From: Halogeometricum rufum
GTDB taxonomy: Archaea; Halobacteriota; Halobacteria; Halobacteriales; Haloferacaceae
Length of the DNA stretch: 64,000 nt
Assembly (NCBI RefSeq): GCF_900112175.1
Contig: NZ_FOYT01000003.1
Location: 186,001 to 250,000, forward strand
Reading direction: 5' to 3'
The position numbers were made by a program, and so were the translations under genes. Below, one piece after another: positions 60,530 through 64,000 of the stretch. The notes under the pieces are model-generated. The model did no database searches. It was not told the DNA's origin and was given only the letters and a program-made list of their open reading frames with translations. Position 1 is the first letter of the stretch, and every line of letters begins with the position of its first letter.

Positions 60530-60972
60530 TCCGTCGAGACCGACTCCCTCCGCTCTCGGGGGCCGGTGGCGTCGTCCGACGGCGTGACCGACTCTCGGAC
60601 TCCGGCGACCGACTCGCCGTCGAACGGGAGCGTCGCCGCGAGACGGTCCGCCGTCTCGGCACTCACGACGCCCGCCATCTCCATCGCCTCCCGCTCGTAG
60701 TCGTCGAGTTCGAGGACGCTCCGAAAGAACCACGAGAGCGTCACGTACGTCTCGTGCAGGTCCTCGGCGACGTCCCGTCCGCGCTCCGTCAGCGCCGCGC
60801 CCTCGTACGGTTCGTACGTCACCAGTCCGTCGTCGTCGAACCGGTGGAACGCCTCGATGACCGTCGCTGGCGTCCGTCCGAATCGCTCGGCGACGGCTCC
60901 GGGCGGGACGGGCGGCGACTCCCGGTGCTCCGTGATGTAGAGCGCCAGCAGGTACTGCGGGCTCCCACTCAT
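60511..60972 (-). CDS. DtxR/MntR-family regulator lacking canonical metal ligands
   Basis: 153-residue regulator with a winged helix (residues 1-60; FGRTPATVIEAFHRFDDDGLV, then YEPYEGAALTERG) and a helical dimerisation domain (about 65-115). Aligned to DtxR, the ligand positions H79, E83, H98, C102, E105 and H106 read Tyr, Ser, Glu/Arg, Met, Ala and Gly, so metal sensing of the classical kind is doubtful. There is no SH3 domain. It is the last gene of an operon whose promoter carries two perfect or near-perfect iron boxes, so autoregulation is likely. The ATG at 60972 starts the domain. Confidence 0.75.
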   Translation of the reverse strand: MSGSPQYLLALYITEHRESPPVPPGAVAERFGRTPATVIEAFHRFDDDGLVTYEPYEGAALTERGRDVAEDLHETYVTLSWFFRSVLELDDYEREAMEMAGVVSAETADRLAATLPFDGESVAGVRESVTPSDDATGPRERRESVSTDQNGGE

Positions 60973-61082
60973 CGGTCGTCGGCCCGCGGCACGGACAGTC
61001 GCCGACCGCACTCGTTCTCGGGGGAGACCCCGACTCGACTCGCCGTGTGGGGGCCGGGGAACGTACCGCCGTCCGACATCGG

Positions 61083-61235
61083 TCACTCCTCCTCCGGCGG
61101 AGCGCGGTCCGTCCGCTCGGCGGGCGCCTCCGACGCCTCCGCCGTCTCTGCTGCCCCGTCCTCGTCGCCGCCGACGGTCGCCGTGTACACCCACGCCCAG
61201 AGGCGAGCGCGTTTTCGAGGGCTCACGCGCCGCAC
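61083..61235 (-). CDS. 50-residue protein with a basic N terminus
   Basis: Short frame beginning at GTG (61235), 2 bases past the stop of the preceding gene. The product starts MRRVSPRKRARLWAW and ends in a 28-residue acidic tail (many Glu and Ala). The tight spacing supports translation; no family recognised. Without a homologue search it remains uncertain. Confidence 0.4.
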   Translation of the reverse strand: MRRVSPRKRARLWAWVYTATVGGDEDGAAETAEASEAPAERTDRAPPEEE

Positions 61236-61237
61236 GG

Positions 61238-62170
61238 TCAGGCCCCCGCCGGTCGAATCGGCGCCCTCGCCAGGTCGCCGGGGTCCGGTTCGCGCGCGAG
61301 TACGAGTCGGACGCGCCAGTCCTCGTCGTCCGAGTCCGTCACCTCGACCGACGCGGGCGACCAGTCCCAGCCGCCGCGGTAGAGTTCGACCACGAGCGGG
61401 AGGGTCGGGAGTCGACCGTCTTGCGGCGACAGCGCGTACTCGTGCAGGCGCACGACGACAGACCGGGTACCCTGTCGCAGGTCGACGGACCACGGCGAGC
61501 GACTGACGCTCTCGACGACGCCCGCCGCTCGCAGATGCGCGAACGCGGCGTCGATTCGCGGCCCGCGCGCCGTCGTCCTCGAATCCAGCCGGGACGCGGC
61601 GTCCGACAGGACGGCCGCCTGCTCGGCGGGCGAGAGGCGCGCGTCGAGTTCCGCCGCGACGCTCTCGAGCAGGCACAGGCAGAGTTCGTCCGTGTCTTCG
61701 ACGGACTCGGCGAGTTCGAAGTACGCGTCCATCACCGCGGTTTCGACGGCGTCGTAGCCCGTCTCGCTGAGCGTCTCGAACACGACGGCTGCGACTTCGT
61801 GACAGAACTCCGTCAGTCGCTGCCGGTCGTCCGCCGTCGCCGTTCCGCGGAGTACCGGTTCCGAGAGCGACCAGCGGTCCTCGCCGGCGTCTCGTGCCTC
61901 TCCTCCGGCGGCGGCCGACGTTCCGGTGTCGGCGTCCTGACAGACGACGAGGTCGCGGTAGGGTAACTGTTCGTCGTAGCGACGGAGGGATGTCCGATAC
62001 TGTTCGGCCGCCCGTACGGCGCTTCTCGCGGTCGCTCTCCCCTCGAACCGGAGTCCCGTCGTGGGGATGGGTCGCTCTCCGGTGCGGGCGCAGACGAGGA
62101 AGTACGTCCCCCCGTCGCTGGCGAGACTCTCGACGCGTTCGCGGAGTTCGATGAGTGTCGTTCCGACCAT
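61238..62170 (-). CDS. Conserved haloarchaeal protein, iron-box regulated
   Basis: 310-residue soluble acidic protein. N-terminal third: small alpha/beta domain with YFLVCARTGERPIP (near residue 22), middle: helical with CLCLLESVAAELD (near 178), and C terminus: beta-rich (VELYRGGWDWSP near 270). I do not recognise an enzyme motif; it may bind a ligand or regulate the DtxR-family gene downstream. It heads the operon that ends with that regulator. The ATG is 131 bases from the nearest iron box, implying a leadered transcript of about 100 bases. Confidence 0.65.
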   Translation of the reverse strand: MVGTTLIELRERVESLASDGGTYFLVCARTGERPIPTTGLRFEGRATARSAVRAAEQYRTSLRRYDEQLPYRDLVVCQDADTGTSAAAGGEARDAGEDRWSLSEPVLRGTATADDRQRLTEFCHEVAAVVFETLSETGYDAVETAVMDAYFELAESVEDTDELCLCLLESVAAELDARLSPAEQAAVLSDAASRLDSRTTARGPRIDAAFAHLRAAGVVESVSRSPWSVDLRQGTRSVVVRLHEYALSPQDGRLPTLPLVVELYRGGWDWSPASVEVTDSDDEDWRVRLVLAREPDPGDLARAPIRPAGA

Positions 62171-62300
62171 TGTCTGTGTCTCCGTGTTCGCTCGTGTCGC
62201 CCGGTTCCTCCCTGCCGACGGCGGCCGTGACGGTTCGCTGGCGGTCTGGCGGCAGTCCGGTCACCGCCGACAGTCGCCATCGGGTGACTCTCTCTGCTTA

Positions 62301-62316
62301 TTTAGGCCACCCTAAA
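62301..62316. promoter_or_regulatory. Perfect iron box TTTAGG-N4-CCTAAA
   Basis: TTTAGG-CCAC-CCTAAA overlaps a minus-strand TATA-like CTAAATAAG, so a bound repressor would block the promoter of the operon at 62170. Confidence 0.7.
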
Positions 62317-62335
62317 ACACTAAGCTGTTTCGATT

Positions 62336-62352
62336 GTTAGGCGAACCTAAAC
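62336..62352. promoter_or_regulatory. Second iron box
   Basis: GTTAGG-CGAA-CCTAAAC, 20 bases beyond the first box; the spacing of two boxes recalls the pair before nifU. Confidence 0.65.
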
Positions 62353-62761
62353 GACCGCGACGACGGTCCCCGACACCGTGATTCCACAACCTCGGACGAT
62401 GATCTTGATGCGCGGCTCATCTGTGCTATGTTCTGTCCTGAACTAGCCGATCGGTACGCTTGCGAAGTCTGTGACCCATACCGGCCGTCCGAATCCCGTG
62501 GCCGAGTTAGAGGCCGTGACTGGACCTCGCGTCGGAACAAACGTTGGGGTGCGCTCGTTCTTCCAAGCGTCTCGAGACTCCACGTCTCACGTCTGTGTGA
62601 GCAGGTCTTCGAGTTGGATAGCCACCACTCACTACGACCTGTTCGCTTCTCGACCTCTCTCGACCAGGCAGTGCCGGTGTTTACAAGATGTGGGTGGAAT
62701 TACACAATATTCGTTCCTCATCGATTATTTTTTGTAAATGTCGTGGTATTGACGAAGATTG

Positions 62762-62768
62762 TTTATAC
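62762..62768 (+). promoter_or_regulatory. TATA box of the HTH-10 gene
   Basis: TTTATAC, 25-31 bases before the ATG at 62793; leaderless transcript likely. Confidence 0.55.
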
Positions 62769-62792
62769 GAGTGTAAAGAACACTTGAACCGC

Positions 62793-63434
62793 ATGGAGCA
62801 GTCTGAGAGCGGGGTCGTTGATTCAGCAGAAAGTGACCCGAAGAGGCGAACCCTTCAGGTCGTATTCGAGATCGAACTCTCTGAAAGTGGTTCGTGTCCG
62901 CTCTCGAACCCGGAGTCCTCGGTCGAAGCCGTTCACAACCAAATCGACGGAGAGGTTTGTCACGCAGACGTGACCGTCGCCGACGAGGGCGACAGCACGC
63001 AGATGCTGCATACGACAACTCAGGTCGGGGACTCGTGTCTCTGTCTCGCGTTCGGCGACGTCGGGTGCGTCCCCCGATTCCGACGTGTCGACGGCGGGAC
63101 CATTCTCATCGAGACGTACGCTGGAGACCGGAACGACATCAGTGAACTCGTCGCCCGACTGAAATCCGTGACCGACCGTGTGAGTCTGCGTCGACTCACG
63201 ACCCGACAACAGACTGACGGCGCGACGGTCGAGTCGACGACGGTCGACCTCTCGCGTCTCACCGCGAAACAGCGGGAGGCAGCGACGATTGCGGTGTCCG
63301 AGGGGTATTACCAGACTCCTCGTCAGACGAGTCTCGAGGAACTGTCGGAAGCGCTCGGTATCTCGAAATCCGCCCTCTCACAGCGACTGAGTGCGGTCGA
63401 ATCGAAACTCGCGACGGCGGCGTTCGACCCGTAG
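62793..63434 (+). CDS. HTH-10 regulator, DmsR/NarO-like context
   Basis: 213-residue regulator. C-terminal HTH-10 (about residues 153-206: LTAKQREAATIAVSEGYYQTP then LSEALGISKSALSQRL). The N-terminal half has five Cys (near 32, 51, 77, 79 and 86), as in haloarchaeal redox-responsive regulators of DMSO and nitrate respiration. The inner ATG at 62793 matches a TATA box. It precedes two genes that look like the start of a molybdoenzyme operon, so it is probably their activator. Confidence 0.82.
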   Translation: MEQSESGVVDSAESDPKRRTLQVVFEIELSESGSCPLSNPESSVEAVHNQIDGEVCHADVTVADEGDSTQMLHTTTQVGDSCLCLAFGDVGCVPRFRRVDGGTILIETYAGDRNDISELVARLKSVTDRVSLRRLTTRQQTDGATVESTTVDLSRLTAKQREAATIAVSEGYYQTPRQTSLEELSEALGISKSALSQRLSAVESKLATAAFDP

Positions 63435-63602
63435 CGTCGGTTGCACGTCCGTCCGTGCGAGCGGTGACTCTTCTCAGTCTCCTTCTTCGAGGAGTGACTC
63501 GACCGCGGGGAGGCCACGCCGTCGATACCCTCCCCCATATAAACCGCTTCAATATACAGCGTTCGTCCTACCGGACTCCGACAGCACGTACTAGATAGAG
63601 CC

Positions 63603-63845
63603 ATGAACGACCCACAACAGCCGCGGTTGACGCCGATCGACGAGTGGGAAGAGGAAGCCGAAGCGATGCTGGACGGCGTCGAGTACGACACCGATCTGGG
63701 AGTACGAATGGCTCGCGACGCGATTCGTGTCTCAAACGGTGATATGACCGACGCCGAGTTCCACGAGAAGTACCACGACGAGGTGCTCGAGGAGTTCGGT
63801 GAAGACGAGCGTCCGACCAAACCAGAGGGATTCGACGATGACTGA
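63603..63845 (+). CDS. Small acidic accessory protein of a Tat-exported oxidoreductase
   Basis: 80-residue very acidic protein (IDEWEEEAEAMLDG, then TEFHEKYHDEVLEEFG-like helices). It resembles short haloarchaeal proteins annotated as 4Fe-4S ferredoxin N-terminal-like, found immediately before molybdopterin oxidoreductase genes. It has no Cys, so it does not itself hold a cluster. Its stop overlaps the next start by 8 bases. It may act as a chaperone or tether; this is inference. Confidence 0.7.
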   Translation: MNDPQQPRLTPIDEWEEEAEAMLDGVEYDTDLGVRMARDAIRVSNGDMTDAEFHEKYHDEVLEEFGEDERPTKPEGFDDD

Positions 63846-64000
63846 CGAGGGAGTCCACCGACGCGACGTGTTGAAGGCCGGCGGTGCTGCTGCCGCCCTC
63901 GGCCTCGGCGGTGGCGGGTTCGTCCAGACGCTGGCCGAGAGCGTCGACGACGAGCAATCGACGCGCGACCCCAGCGTCGAGAGTTTCGTCGGGCAGAACG
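63838..64000 (+). CDS. Start of a Tat-exported protein (partial)
   Basis: 54 residues visible before the window ends. The N terminus has a twin-arginine signal (HRRDVLKAGGAAAALGLGGG, residues 7-26). Position after the HTH-10 regulator and the small accessory protein suggests a catalytic or iron-sulfur subunit of a respiratory molybdoenzyme, but the visible sequence does not prove it. The start overlaps the previous gene by 8 bases. Confidence 0.75.
   Translation, partial: MTDEGVHRRDVLKAGGAAAALGLGGGGFVQTLAESVDDEQSTRDPSVESFVGQN

Larger units (their letters stand above)
62171..62792. other. Intergenic region with iron boxes and possible decayed sequence
   Basis: 622 bases. The left part holds two iron boxes. 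The rest (62400-62790) has short frames, one with a Cys-rich start (CPELADRYACEVCDPY) that may be a relic of a zinc-binding protein. No intact gene supported. Confidence 0.5.

Noticed and set aside
62428-62787. Frame with a Cys-rich start near the iron boxes
   Set aside because: It begins promisingly but quickly loses halophilic composition and overlaps other frames; at most a decayed gene.
1-64000. Insertion sequences, integrases, CRISPR arrays, rRNA
   Set aside because: No transposase or integrase motif, no regularly spaced repeat-spacer array and no rRNA-like segment was found; the repeats seen are origin boxes or short tandem duplications.

Overview
The window comes from a haloarchaeon. 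Its base composition is high in GC and its proteins are very acidic (rich in Asp and Glu). It carries an archaeal Cdc6/Orc1 initiator with G-string origin boxes, HTH-10 (bat-like) regulators, a tungsten aldehyde ferredoxin oxidoreductase, an archaeal-type glucose-6-phosphate dehydrogenase (Azf-like), Tat signal peptides and many leaderless promoters with a TATA-like box about 25-30 bases before the start codon. The order Haloferacales is plausible but not proven. Ribosomal and tRNA genes are absent, catabolic genes are abundant and an origin is present, so a megaplasmid or second chromosome is as likely as the main chromosome. I saw no insertion sequence, CRISPR array or tRNA.

Layout. 1-9.3 kb holds a truncated NDH-2, an enolase-superfamily sugar-acid dehydratase, an UlaG-like metallo-hydrolase, an SDR dehydrogenase, a CPBP protease, an Acg-like nitroreductase, and a divergent aldehyde dehydrogenase / FAH-family pair. 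Together these could supply most steps of an oxidative (Weimberg-type) sugar pathway ending in 2-oxoglutarate. 9.3-16 kb joins trehalose metabolism (OtsA and a GH15 hydrolase) to the oxidative pentose phosphate pathway (Azf-like, GndA, RpiA). 16-18.3 kb has two membrane proteins of unknown role. 18.4-20.7 kb is a replication origin: cdc6 flanked by about eight repeats with the core AACAGACGAAA followed by a G-string, and an AT-rich unwinding region with internal repeats.

20.7-42 kb looks like a catabolic island for a compatible solute. It has an IclR regulator, a BCCT transporter with an altered substrate cage, RidA, two class III aminotransferases, aldehyde ferredoxin oxidoreductase, a clear ectoine hydrolase homologue (DoeA/EutD), glutamate dehydrogenase, a D-2-hydroxyacid dehydrogenase, AbgA-like and AbgB-like amidohydrolases, a threonine/hydroxyectoine dehydratase homologue (EutB-like), a DMT exporter and a CocE-type hydrolase. 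I propose an archaeal ectoine/hydroxyectoine degradation route in which an M20 enzyme replaces DoeB and a tungsten AOR may replace the usual semialdehyde dehydrogenase. Two promoters in this region share the same palindrome, TACAC-N7-GTGTA, ending on the start codon.

42.5-58 kb has a D-lactate/glycolate-type FAD-FeS oxidase, small membrane proteins, a CBS protein, a Tm-1-like / cupin / TIM-barrel trio, a flavoprotein, a receiver protein, HTH regulators, a 12-TM permease coupled to a bactofilin-like membrane protein, and an orphan origin box at 58.0 kb. 58-62.4 kb has an amidase with a small Tat protein, and an iron-box locus: nifU and an opposing operon ending in a DtxR-family regulator, each side preceded by two TTTAGG-N4-CCTAAA-type operators. 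The window ends in an HTH-10 regulator, an 80-residue accessory protein and the start of a Tat-exported protein, probably the beginning of a molybdoenzyme respiratory operon.
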